DNA of 53,542 nt from the NCBI GenBank assembly GCA_019636835.1, contig JAHBWU010000019.1, positions 1 to 53,542 of the forward strand, in the 5' to 3' direction. Shown in pieces: positions 7,974 through 15,651 of this stretch. Source of the stretch: Nitrospira sp. (GTDB taxonomy: Bacteria; Nitrospirota; Nitrospiria; Nitrospirales; Nitrospiraceae). Position numbers and translations under genes: made by a program. The stretch's first letter is position 1. Every line of letters begins with the position of its first letter. The notes beneath the pieces are model-generated. The model was not told the DNA's origin, searched no databases, and saw only the letters and a program-made list of their open reading frames with translations.

Positions 7974-8342
7974 TCAGGCAGTACAATCAGGACACTGCTC
8001 GGGCTCATGGTCGGACTCGCGTTCCTCTATGGTAAGGGAAAAGAGCATACCACAGGATCGGCAAGGCCGAATCTCAAAATACGGAACGCCATGCTCATCG
8101 ATTTCAGTGGGAAGAAGAAGTTCTTGAGGGTCATAGCCCGCGAGCCCCTCGTCACTGAACTTCACCACGGCTAGCCGGTCGTTGAAGACTTCAAAGGTTG
8201 CTTCTTGCCCTTTCCGAGCGAGCACATGCCCAAGGACAAAGACCGGCTGGCCCTTGCGCTTGATACGGAGGTCCTTCAGCGTTCGTTGAGAGGCATTTGC
8301 GCAGGCGAACTGACCGGTGGAGCTCGTTCCAATCCACGGCAT
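7974..8342 (-). CDS. hypothetical protein with C-terminal Cys4 motif
   Basis: A 122-residue soluble protein. The first 85 residues contain repeated beta-strand-like segments (GQPVFVLGHVLARKGQEATFEV, AVVKFSDEGLAGYDPQELL). The last 35 carry CRSC and CPDC, about 20 residues apart, a plausible zinc ribbon. AGAGGG precedes the ATG. It is divergent from the ArsC/Spx-like gene with a short shared promoter region at 8343-8431. No family name can be given. Confidence 0.75.
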   Translation of the reverse strand: MPWIGTSSTGQFACANASQRTLKDLRIKRKGQPVFVLGHVLARKGQEATFEVFNDRLAVVKFSDEGLAGYDPQELLLPTEIDEHGVPYFEIRPCRSCGMLFSLTIEERESDHEPEQCPDCTA

Positions 8343-8431
8343 AGCGACCCTCTTTCAGACCCAGCACTGGTTGGGATCTAACACAGACTGAAAAAAATCG
8401 TCAAGACGCGCCTTTTCACCAAGGAGTCACT

Positions 8432-8782
8432 ATGGCAGACATCACGATCTATCACAAACCGACCTGCACGACATGCCGACAAGCGGTCCAGCTCCTCAAA
8501 GACAGCGGGACCCCTTTTACAGCCATCAACTATTACGAGCGCTCGTTTACCAAAGCACAGCTTAAAACGCTCTTGAAGAAGGCCGGCCTCTCCCCCAAAG
8601 ACGTGCTTCGAACCAAGGAAGACCTGTACCACGAGCTCGGCCTGGCGAAGAAACAGCTCTCCGACGATGAGCTACTCGACCTGATGGTGAAACACCCGGA
8701 CCTTATTCAACGGCCGATCGTGGAGAAAGGCGACCAGGCCATGCTGGCGAGACCGGCGGACTCGATCAAGAAACTCTTGTAG
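8432..8782 (+). CDS. ArsC/Spx/YffB-family thioredoxin-fold protein
   Basis: A 116-residue member of the arsenate-reductase-like fold. The N-terminus reads ITIYHKPTCTTCRQAVQLL, giving a CxxC (C12/C15) as in Spx and YffB rather than the single-Cys pattern of ArsC. It continues with FTAINYYERSFTKAQLKTLL, LRTKEDLYHELGL and a conserved C-terminal block LIQRPIVEKGDQAMLARP. The family contains arsenate reductases, stress regulators and glutathione-dependent reductases; no arsenic gene is adjacent, so a redox role is the safer guess. AAGGAG lies before the ATG. Confidence 0.85.
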   Translation: MADITIYHKPTCTTCRQAVQLLKDSGTPFTAINYYERSFTKAQLKTLLKKAGLSPKDVLRTKEDLYHELGLAKKQLSDDELLDLMVKHPDLIQRPIVEKGDQAMLARPADSIKKLL

Positions 8783-8816
8783 GTTGCGGACTCTCAAACT
8801 CGTGCCAGAACAACTC

Positions 8817-8933
8817 AGGATGCTCAAAAAGGCTGTCCAGCAAGGCCGCAGCGAGCGAAGAGGCGAGGCGTACGCTTCGGTACGTTGGGCCTGCTGAGCG
8901 GCTCAGACGCCGCTGGCGGACTTTCAGCATCCT
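8817..8933. repeat. 117-bp intergenic repeat with inverted ends
   Basis: It begins AGGATGCTCAAAAAGG and ends CTTTCAGCATCCT, which are near-perfect inverted repeats. The interior contains further dyads (GCGTACGCTTCGGTACG and GGCCTGCTGAGCGGCTCAG). From memory, sequences of this kind occur in many copies between genes of Nitrospira genomes; only this copy is in the window. The right end overlaps the 3' end of the RNase D gene: the repeat's terminal sequence supplies that gene's last codons and its TGA. Confidence 0.7.
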
Positions 8934-10123
8934 AAAGGCGACCACCGAATCGTCCTGGTCTGCTGATCAACGGTGAAGGCGATCTTCCCATCCAGCGCGT
9001 CAAGCAGGAGATCACCCACCAAAATTCGTCTCCATCCCTTCAACAGTGGGAGATCCAGAGCCGATCGATTCGTTTTGGCATCGACTAATTCCTGGAGATC
9101 GGCCGTGGTCGCCAACAAGGTCGGCGCAATCTCTTCTTCCAGGGCCCGCGACTTGACGATCGCCTGAAGCAGCTCCACAAATCCGTTCGATTCCGGCTCA
9201 GGCTTTCGTTCTTTGGCGAGCGCCGGCCAAGCCGAGGGTGGAAGCGCAAGCGCCGTTTGAATCACGCCAAGAATCGACTCTCCATTGCGATCAACTTCTG
9301 AAGCATGGAGACCTCTCACTTTGCGCAACTCATCCTGGTGTCGCGGAGGATGCCGCGCCAGCTGAAGCAGCACTTCATCGCGGATGACCCGGCTCCGAGG
9401 CACATTTCTCCGTTTCGCTTCCCCCTCACGCCAGGCGGCAAGTTCCCGAAGCACCGCGGCCGATTTCGGCTTCAGCTGATCCCATCCTCTTATTCGTTGG
9501 TAGCGTTCCTGCGGTTCTCGACGAGCCTCGCCCACAGCGCCTTCAAGACGAGAAAACTCTTCGTCCGCCCACCGGAGTCTCCCCAAGTTCGACAATCGAG
9601 TGTGGAGATGATCGTGAATCGCCAATAAAAATGTCACGTCTTCCAACGCATAGGCCAGCTGATCTTGGGACAGCGGGCGAGCGCTCCAATTCGTAAAGGT
9701 ATGCGCCTTGTCCAACCGTTTTCCATGCACCCGCTGAACAAGGTTGGCATAGGCAACTTGAGGGCCAAAGCCGACCATCGCTGCGGCAATCTGGGTGTCG
9801 AAGAATGGTTTTGGGATTCTCCCGGCGTGGACTGCGAAGAGGTCCAGGTCTTGCCGTCCTGCATGCACGACTTTCTGAATACTCGAATCACAGACAATCT
9901 CCCAAAATTCATCCAGAGATTCCCCTGACAGAACAGCCGGAAAATCGATGATGGCCGCGGTGCGTTCGGTCGCGACTTGAATGAGTTCGAGCTTCGGCAC
10001 AAAACTCTCTTCGCCGACGAATTCCGTATCGAGCGCCAGGCGCGGGCTGTCCCGCAAGTGCTCGCACAATTCGCTGAGCGCGTTTGCGGTCGTGATGTAC
10101 TGATGTGGGATGGGCATCATCAC
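8924..10123 (-). CDS. rnd: ribonuclease D
   Basis: A 399-residue 3'-5' exoribonuclease that trims tRNA and other stable RNA precursors. All DEDDy residues are visible: Asp and Glu in LALDTEFVGE, Asp in HAGRQDLDLF, and Tyr and Asp in LAYALEDVTFL. HRDC-type helical domains follow from about residue 210 (LKPKSAAVLRELAAWREGEA, PRSRVIRDEVLLQLA, LRKVRGLHASEV). The start is a GTG followed by two ATGs; any of the three may be used. The last residues, LGC and the stop, lie in the intergenic repeat, so the C-terminus has probably been re-set by repeat insertion. Only seven bases separate it from the upstream J-domain gene, suggesting one transcript. Confidence 0.94.
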   Translation of the reverse strand: MMMPIPHQYITTANALSELCEHLRDSPRLALDTEFVGEESFVPKLELIQVATERTAAIIDFPAVLSGESLDEFWEIVCDSSIQKVVHAGRQDLDLFAVHAGRIPKPFFDTQIAAAMVGFGPQVAYANLVQRVHGKRLDKAHTFTNWSARPLSQDQLAYALEDVTFLLAIHDHLHTRLSNLGRLRWADEEFSRLEGAVGEARREPQERYQRIRGWDQLKPKSAAVLRELAAWREGEAKRRNVPRSRVIRDEVLLQLARHPPRHQDELRKVRGLHASEVDRNGESILGVIQTALALPPSAWPALAKERKPEPESNGFVELLQAIVKSRALEEEIAPTLLATTADLQELVDAKTNRSALDLPLLKGWRRILVGDLLLDALDGKIAFTVDQQTRTIRWSPLGC

Positions 10124-10130
10124 CGGTGCG

Positions 10131-10760
10131 TCACTCAGAGGGGCTGTAGGGGCGATCCGGAGGAGCCATGGGTTCCGTATTGCTGAGACTGAGGTATTCC
10201 TTCAGAAACTGATACGCTTCCAACATACGGCGGAGTTCCGGTTCAGAGCTGCGATCGCCGTTGTTCGCGTCAGGATGGAGCTGCTTCGCCTTGATCCGGA
10301 ACGCGGCGGTGATATCGGCGAGGGAGCTGCCGAACTCCACACCCATGATCGCATAGGCATCCACCGCGTTATTCACGGCATGCGGATTCTCCGACAGCGG
10401 TCCTGGTCCACCGGCGGCTTTGAGCATGTCGGCGAGACTGACTCGTTTGCGGCGCCGTCTGGGACGTTCTCGAATTTCGCTGTCGAATTCATCCCACCGC
10501 TCCTCGACGAACTCCAGCCTGGACTCCAAACGCATGGCACCGGCCAAATCTCGAATCGCCTCCAATTCTTCCTCGATCTCGACGAGAGACTTGATGATTT
10601 CATCGAGTCCCTGCTCGACCTGAAAGAACCCGTCGACACGTTCTTCCATCATCGTATCGACGGCACATTCCAGACTGTCTTCCGTCTTTGAACGCAGCGA
10701 ACCGATGCGCTTTTGCATCCCGCTTCGGAATTTCAGAAATTTCGCGGTCGAGAACGGCAT
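10131..10760 (-). CDS. J-domain protein with C-terminal J domain
   Basis: A 209-residue protein. Residues 1-130 are charged and helical (MQKRIGSLRSKTEDSLECAV, LVEIEEELEAIRDLAGAM), likely coiled coil. A J domain occupies about 135-195, with AYAIMGVEFGSSLADITAAF, RIKAKQLHPDANNG (the HPD motif that stimulates DnaK ATPase) and LRRMLEAYQFLKEYL. There is no Gly/Phe region or zinc finger, so it is a class III (type C) co-chaperone. The ATG at 10760 is preferred to one at 10790 because GAGG lies six bases upstream. Probably co-transcribed with rnd; the client is unknown. Confidence 0.85.
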   Translation of the reverse strand: MPFSTAKFLKFRSGMQKRIGSLRSKTEDSLECAVDTMMEERVDGFFQVEQGLDEIIKSLVEIEEELEAIRDLAGAMRLESRLEFVEERWDEFDSEIRERPRRRRKRVSLADMLKAAGGPGPLSENPHAVNNAVDAYAIMGVEFGSSLADITAAFRIKAKQLHPDANNGDRSSEPELRRMLEAYQFLKEYLSLSNTEPMAPPDRPYSPSE

Positions 10761-10862
10761 GACCCCCCTCGGACTTCCAAGAAGGCGCATTGTACCACAG
10801 CCGCAGCGACGGCCTGAAGGCTGCAGCAGACTGTTTTATTTCCCATGAGAGCCTTGTGGTGC

Positions 10863-12305
10863 TTACTCAAGGTGGGAAGGATCGTCCGCCTTGGCCCGCC
10901 TTCTGGCCACTCCACTGGCGCGCGCAGCCGCAGCGACGGCCCGCGCGACACGCGGGACAACTTCCTTGTCGAACACGCTGGGGATGATGTAGTCCTCGCT
11001 TAACGTATTCTCCGGAATCACGTGGGCGATGGCCTGCGCTGCGGCCAACTTCATGGCCTCGTTGATCTGACTGGCCTGAACATCGAGCGCGCCGCGAAAG
11101 ATCCCGGGAAACGCGAGCGCATTGTTGATCTGATTCGGATAATCCGACCGCCCGGTCGCAAAGATCGCAGAGTGAGCGGTCCCCAGCTCCGGGGAAACCT
11201 CGGGATCAGGGTTGGCCAACGCAAAGACGATGCGATCTGAAGCCATCAGATCGAGATCATCGGCTGTCACCACATTGCCGACGGACAGGCCGATAAATAC
11301 ATCGGCGCCTTTCAGCGCATCACGCAACGTTCCTTTCGGACTGTCTCGTGTCAAACAGGCATGAAGATCGGTTCGGCAAGCTCGTAGTTGCTCGGCTTCC
11401 CCGTACAGGATGATGCCCTCCTTGTCGCATCCCAGCACATGCGCCGCACCGGCAGCCAATAAAATTCGACAGCAGGCCGTGCCCGCGGCGCCGAGGCCAT
11501 TGACGACAATCCGAACCCGTTCCAGCTCTTTGCCGGTGACCCTCAACGCATTCGTCAACGCCGCCAGGAGCACCACGGCCGTGCCATGCTGATCGTCATG
11601 CATCACGGGTATATTAAGTGATTGTTTAAGTTTCTGCTCGATCTCAAAGCAACGCGGCGCACTGATGTCCTCCAAATTGATGCCGCCGAATCCGGGCGCG
11701 ATCCCTTGAACGATCCGCACGATTTCGTCCGGCTCTTGCGTATTCAAACAGATCGGCCAGGCATCGATATTCGCCAGCTCTTTAAAGAGCATCACCTTGC
11801 CTTCCATGACCGGAAGGGCCGCCTCCGGACCAAGATTGCCCAACCCCAACACCGCGGACCCGTCTGAGACGACTGCGACGCTATTGCTCTTGCTCGTAAA
11901 CGTGTAGACTTTCGACTTGTCTTTCACGATCGCCTGAGAAACACGACCGACTCCCGGGGTATAGACCATTGAGAGCACATTCCTGGTGCTGATCGGGAAC
12001 TTGCTCCCCACCCGAATTTTGCCTCCAAGATGGAGGAGGAAAATACGATCGGACGCCGAGAGCACGATGACGTCCGGCAACTCGTTTAGACGAGCGAGAA
12101 CTTTTTCACCATGCTCCTCGTTCTGAACGTCGAAGGTGATATCCCGCACCATGCGCGTCTTTGTCGCCGACACGAGATCGACGGCGCCGAGATTGACCTG
12201 TTCTTCCGCCAATAACGCCGCCACTCTGGCAAAAATGCCGGGTTTATTCGCGAGCTCCAAGCGAACAGTCAAGCGATAATTTGAATAGGGTCCGATTTCA
12301 ACCAT
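10863..12305 (-). CDS. NAD-type malic enzyme with N-terminal ACT domain
   Basis: A 480-residue oxidative malate decarboxylase (malate to pyruvate and CO2). An ACT domain fills residues 1-85 (YRLTVRLELANKPGIFARVAALL). The malic enzyme catalytic domain follows: VYTPGVGRVSQAI, LGLGNLGPEAALPVMEGK, NLEDISAPRCFEIE and MHDDQHGTAVVLLA. The Rossmann domain has VVNGLGAAGTACCRILLAAG and later FALANPDPEV. The ACT domain implies allosteric control by a small metabolite, likely an amino acid. There is no phosphotransacetylase extension. GGGAG lies upstream of the ATG. Together with citrate synthase it belongs to central carbon metabolism but is not in one operon with it. Confidence 0.93.
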   Translation of the reverse strand: MVEIGPYSNYRLTVRLELANKPGIFARVAALLAEEQVNLGAVDLVSATKTRMVRDITFDVQNEEHGEKVLARLNELPDVIVLSASDRIFLLHLGGKIRVGSKFPISTRNVLSMVYTPGVGRVSQAIVKDKSKVYTFTSKSNSVAVVSDGSAVLGLGNLGPEAALPVMEGKVMLFKELANIDAWPICLNTQEPDEIVRIVQGIAPGFGGINLEDISAPRCFEIEQKLKQSLNIPVMHDDQHGTAVVLLAALTNALRVTGKELERVRIVVNGLGAAGTACCRILLAAGAAHVLGCDKEGIILYGEAEQLRACRTDLHACLTRDSPKGTLRDALKGADVFIGLSVGNVVTADDLDLMASDRIVFALANPDPEVSPELGTAHSAIFATGRSDYPNQINNALAFPGIFRGALDVQASQINEAMKLAAAQAIAHVIPENTLSEDYIIPSVFDKEVVPRVARAVAAAARASGVARRRAKADDPSHLE

Positions 12306-12492
12306 CTGTATACGCTCCCTTTTCGTTTTCCTGTTCTAACCTATCACAATTGACTTCAGACCGGGAGGCGATGGATTCTGTTTGTATATATAACCATGTG
12401 TATTGTAAGCCCTATTCGATTTCCTAGAACCGACGAATGACATACTTCTTCTGACCGACTGTAACCTTTTCAGCTTTCGCCCCGACTAGGAA

Positions 12493-12500
12493 ATAATAAG
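12493..12500. repeat. 8-bp target-site duplication, left copy
   Basis: ATAATAAG directly precedes the left end of the insertion sequence and is repeated exactly at 13810-13817. Eight bases is the usual duplication length for ISL3 elements. Confidence 0.95.
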
Positions 12501-13809
12501 GGCTCTTCAGGAAATGGTGTGGGTCACTGACTCCTCTTGCGCTATGCTCGGCACTTCGAAAGGAGGTGCCGAGCGATGCGGGACTTCGAACTCTATCAAG
12601 CCGTGCTGGGGCTGCGGGCTCCCTGGACCGTCGTCAACGTGGAGCTGGACGTGAACAGGCAGCAGGTCACTGTCACCGTGGAAGCCGGACTGGGGCCGCA
12701 CCCTTGTCCTGAGTGTCAGGAGACCGTCCCGGGCTACGATCGGAAACGCCGACGCTGGCGGCATCTGGACACCTGCCAATTTACGACCTGGATCCAGGCC
12801 GAGGTGCCGCGAGTGCGTTGCCCGACCCATGGGGTCAAACAGATCACGGTCCCGTGGGCCGAGCCGGGGAGCCAGTTCACCGCCTGGTTCGAACGTCTGG
12901 CCATCGACCTGCTCCGGGAGTGCTCGGTCACCGGGGCCGCCGGGCTGCTGCGCCTCACCTGGGATGAGGCTTGGGGGATCAAGGACCGGGCCGTCGCCCG
13001 GGGGCTGAGTCGCCGAACTCAAGACGTGGTCCCTCACCTGGGCGTCGATGAGAAAGCCATCGCGAAGCGGCATCGGTATCTGACGGTGGTGGCCGATCTG
13101 GAGCAGAGCCGGGTGCTCTATCTGGCGGAGGACCGGACGCAGGAGAGTCTGGAGAGCTTCTGGGCGACGCTGACGCCCCAGCAACGTGAGGGCATCGAGG
13201 CCATCGCCATGGACATGTGGGAGCCGTACATCCAGTCGACGCGCGCTTCTCTGGAGGACGCCGACGGCAAGATCGTCTTCGACAAGTTCCATGTCGCCAA
13301 GCACCTCCATGACGCCGTCGACCACGTCCGTCGCGCCGAGCACCGCGCGTTGAAGCAGGCGGAGGACACGCGGCTCACGGGCACGAAGTATCTCTGGCTC
13401 ATGCGCCCTAAGGAGATGACCTCCGACCAGCGGGCCACGTTCCGCACGCTGCAGCACACGGACCTCAAGGTGGCGCGAGCCTGGGCACTCAAAGAGCGCT
13501 TCCGCCAATTCTGGGACTATACCTACTGTGGCGCGGCCAAAAAGTTCTTCGACCGCTGGTTCTGGCGCGCCACCCATAGTCGACTGGCTCCGATGGCGAA
13601 GGTGGCGAAGCTCATCCAACGCCACCTCCCCAACGTGCTCACCTATCTGCAGCATGGCATCACCAATGCGGGAGTCGAAGCCCTCAACGCGACAATCCAA
13701 TGGGTCAAGAAAACGGCCCGCGGCTTCCGCAACGTCGAGCATTTCAAGACTGCAATCTATTTCCAGTGTGGAGGACTCGATCTCTACCCACACTAAAACC
13801 GGAAGAGCC
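12501..13809 (+). mobile_element. complete ISL3-family insertion sequence, 1309 bp
   Basis: The left end (GGCTCTTCAGG...GTGTGGGT, from 12501) and the right end (read on the minus strand from 13809: GGCTCTTCCGG...GTGTGGGT) form imperfect terminal inverted repeats of about 24 bp. Perfect 8-bp direct repeats flank it. A single intact transposase gene fills the interior. Exact boundaries and duplications mean a recent insertion with no adjacent deletion. It landed between the malic enzyme gene and a decayed protease gene. Confidence 0.95.
12576..13796 (+). CDS. ISL3-family transposase
   Basis: A 406-residue DDE transposase. An N-terminal zinc-binding segment has CPEC and a later CPTHG. A helix-turn-helix region follows (ECSVTGAAGLLRLTWDEAW). 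The catalytic Asp residues are in LGVDEKAI and AMDMWEPY, and the Glu in NAGVEALNATIQ, followed by the basic block KKTARGFRN. The start at 12576 is set by AAGGAGGT eight bases upstream. The frame is intact, so the element may still be mobile. Confidence 0.95.
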   Translation: MRDFELYQAVLGLRAPWTVVNVELDVNRQQVTVTVEAGLGPHPCPECQETVPGYDRKRRRWRHLDTCQFTTWIQAEVPRVRCPTHGVKQITVPWAEPGSQFTAWFERLAIDLLRECSVTGAAGLLRLTWDEAWGIKDRAVARGLSRRTQDVVPHLGVDEKAIAKRHRYLTVVADLEQSRVLYLAEDRTQESLESFWATLTPQQREGIEAIAMDMWEPYIQSTRASLEDADGKIVFDKFHVAKHLHDAVDHVRRAEHRALKQAEDTRLTGTKYLWLMRPKEMTSDQRATFRTLQHTDLKVARAWALKERFRQFWDYTYCGAAKKFFDRWFWRATHSRLAPMAKVAKLIQRHLPNVLTYLQHGITNAGVEALNATIQWVKKTARGFRNVEHFKTAIYFQCGGLDLYPH

Positions 13810-13817
13810 ATAATAAG
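13810..13817. repeat. 8-bp target-site duplication, right copy
   Basis: ATAATAAG, identical to the copy at 12493-12500, directly follows the right inverted repeat. Confidence 0.95.
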
Positions 13818-13861
13818 AAGACTGGTCAGGCCAATCCGGACTCACTTGATGTGACTTACTC

Positions 13862-14310
13862 GTGACATATACCGATATGGAGGTCTTGAGTGGATTCAGA
13901 AAACTATTCGAGACCAAACAGAAAGTGTTCCAAGCGTGCGTCATACAGCCCCCCACCCCGATCAACCCTGGCAATAGTGGTGGACCGCTGGTAGACTCCG
14001 GCGATCGTGTCGTCGAGAGGAACTCGACCGCCTTGATGGGCGCACAGAGTATCAGCTTTGCCGTTCCGATCAATATCGTCACACCCATTATAACTGAGCT
14101 GCGGACACATGGCCGAATAATCCTGCCTTGGCTGGGCGGCAAAGGGAACGTCGTGACCGATGAACGACGAAATCTGATCGCGCTCTCACTTGTCAGTGGA
14201 TCGCTCATGATCGATGTTGCAGGGCGAAGCCCAGCCGATCCAATCTGACCCAGCTTGATGAAAGATGGCAGGGAGGTTGCGCTCGGCGGACTCCCGCCCG
14301 GGTCCATGCC
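13862..14310 (+). pseudogene. fragment of an HtrA/DegP-type serine protease
   Basis: The frame at 13862-14248 contains the catalytic serine motif of the S1C protease family (TPINPGNSGGPLVDS), then GAQSISFAVPINIVTPIITEL and HGRIILPWLGGKG, which leads into the PDZ linker. The N-terminal half, with the catalytic His and Asp, is absent. Just after a block matching GSPAD (here RSPADPI) the frame stops. A continuation resembling the PDZ region (DGREVALGG) is in another frame. The upstream 190 bases beyond the insertion sequence do not contain the missing half, so the loss is not due to the IS. A dead remnant. Confidence 0.75.
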
Positions 14311-14333
14311 AGGGCTCACCGCACGTCGCGGAA

Positions 14334-14362
14334 TTGAGCGCATATCTATGCGCATATATAAT
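14334..14362 (+). promoter_or_regulatory. sigma-70-type promoter of the mdtABC-like operon
   Basis: TTGAGC (14334-14339) and a perfect TATAAT (14357-14362) with a 17-base spacer, about 60 bases before the adaptor gene start. A second TATAAT lies at 14378-14383 without a good -35. Confidence 0.7.
14338..14353. promoter_or_regulatory. palindromic operator candidate inside the promoter spacer
   Basis: GCGCATA-TC-TATGCGC is a perfect 7-bp dyad with a two-base centre. It begins in the -35 box and ends just before the -10 box. A repressor bound here would block polymerase, a common arrangement for efflux pump control. No regulator gene is next to it. Confidence 0.6.
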
Positions 14363-14421
14363 TGCGAGATGAGATCATATAATCCCACGCGAGAATCACG
14401 CACCGGAACAAAAGGGACGAC

Positions 14422-15651
14422 ATGGCAGAATCCATTGGATTTGCGACAACGGTGAAACGCTGGGTGTTCGGCCTCTTCGTGGCCTGTGCGCTCGCCCTCG
14501 TCGGATACGCCTTGCTGGCAAAGTCCGGCGAAGAACCGTCGCGAGCCAGTCAAATGCTGAGCGGCGCGCATGCGTTTCCGGTCGTCGTTGCAGCCGCAAA
14601 AACAGGTGACGTCGGGGTCTATCTCAATGGACTCGGGTCGGTCGCGCCGTTGAACACCGTCAACGTGACGAGCCGGGTCGATGGACAATTGATGCAGGTC
14701 TTGTTTCGGGAAGGTCAGCTGGTCAAAAAAGGCGACCTCTTGGCGCAAATCGATTCCCGACCGTTCGAAGTGCAAGTGCGTCAAGCAGAAGGTCAACTGG
14801 CGCGCGACGAGGCGCAACTGAGGAACGCCCGCTTGGACTTGAAGCGGTATAAAGACTTATACGAGCAAGGCTATGTTCCCAAACAACAGGTCGACACGCA
14901 AGACGCGTTGGTCCGCCAGTCGGAAGGCATCGTCAAGTCCGATCAAAGTCAAATTGATAACGCCAAACTTCAATTGACGTACAGCCGCATTACGGCGCCC
15001 ATCAGCGGCCGCGTCGGGCTGCGGCTCGTGGATCCGGGCAATATGGTTCGCGCGAACGATACGAACGGCCTCCTCGTCATCACTCAACTCACCCCGATTA
15101 CCGTTATCTTCACGATTCCGGAAGATAATTTGCCCGCGGTGCTCGAACGGCTCAAAGACGGCCGGGAACTGACCGTCGATGTATTCGACCGGGAGCAAAA
15201 GAAGAAGCTGGCCACCGGCTCCCTGCTGACGGTCGATAATCAAATCGATCCCAACACCGGCACCGTCCGACTCAAAGCCGTGTTTCCGAATGAGGACAGC
15301 GCCCTTTTTCCCAATCAGTTCGTCAATGCACGCCTGCTGTTGGAAGTGAAGCGCGACGTGACTATCGTCCCATCCGCTGCCGTTCAGCGTGGCGCGAAGG
15401 GCACGTTCGTCTATGTCGTGAACGAAGACCGGACGGTCGCTGTGCGGTCTGTGGCTGTCGGCGTCGCTCAAGGCGACGACACCTCGATCAGCTCAGGCCT
15501 CTCACCGGACGAACTCGTCGTCGTGGACGGCACGGAAAAACTTCGCGAAGGCAGTAAGGTCGACGTGCGCAATCAGGGCGACCAGCCTCCACAGAGCACG
15601 GACACCCACCCGACCGGGACCGACACACCACAAGCCGGAAATCGATCGTGA
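14422..15651 (+). CDS. mdtA: RND efflux pump periplasmic adaptor (MdtA-like)
   Basis: A 409-residue membrane-fusion protein that links the inner-membrane pump to an outer-membrane channel. An N-terminal membrane anchor lies at about 13-31 ([18 protein letters not shown]). The first biotinyl-lipoyl half is [23 protein letters not shown] with [18 protein letters not shown], then an alpha hairpin ([18 protein letters not shown]). The second lipoyl half reads [23 protein letters not shown]. Beta-barrel and membrane-proximal domains follow, and the tail is low complexity (Thr/Pro/Asp). Its TGA overlaps the GTG of the next gene. RBS: AAGGGA. Confidence 0.94.
   Translation: MAESIGFATTVKRWVFGLFVACALALVGYALLAKSGEEPSRASQMLSGAHAFPVVVAAAKTGDVGVYLNGLGSVAPLNTVNVTSRVDGQLMQVLFREGQLVKKGDLLAQIDSRPFEVQVRQAEGQLARDEAQLRNARLDLKRYKDLYEQGYVPKQQVDTQDALVRQSEGIVKSDQSQIDNAKLQLTYSRITAPISGRVGLRLVDPGNMVRANDTNGLLVITQLTPITVIFTIPEDNLPAVLERLKDGRELTVDVFDREQKKKLATGSLLTVDNQIDPNTGTVRLKAVFPNEDSALFPNQFVNARLLLEVKRDVTIVPSAAVQRGAKGTFVYVVNEDRTVAVRSVAVGVAQGDDTSISSGLSPDELVVVDGTEKLREGSKVDVRNQGDQPPQSTDTHPTGTDTPQAGNRS

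Noticed and set aside
12507..13811. 434-codon minus-strand frame opposite the transposase
   Set aside because: It mirrors the GC-rich ISL3 transposase gene; composition is Arg/Pro/His/Asp-rich and has no motif.
13744..14817. 357-codon minus-strand frame
   Set aside because: It spans the IS end, the protease remnant and the start of the efflux adaptor antisense, without start signal or recognisable domain.
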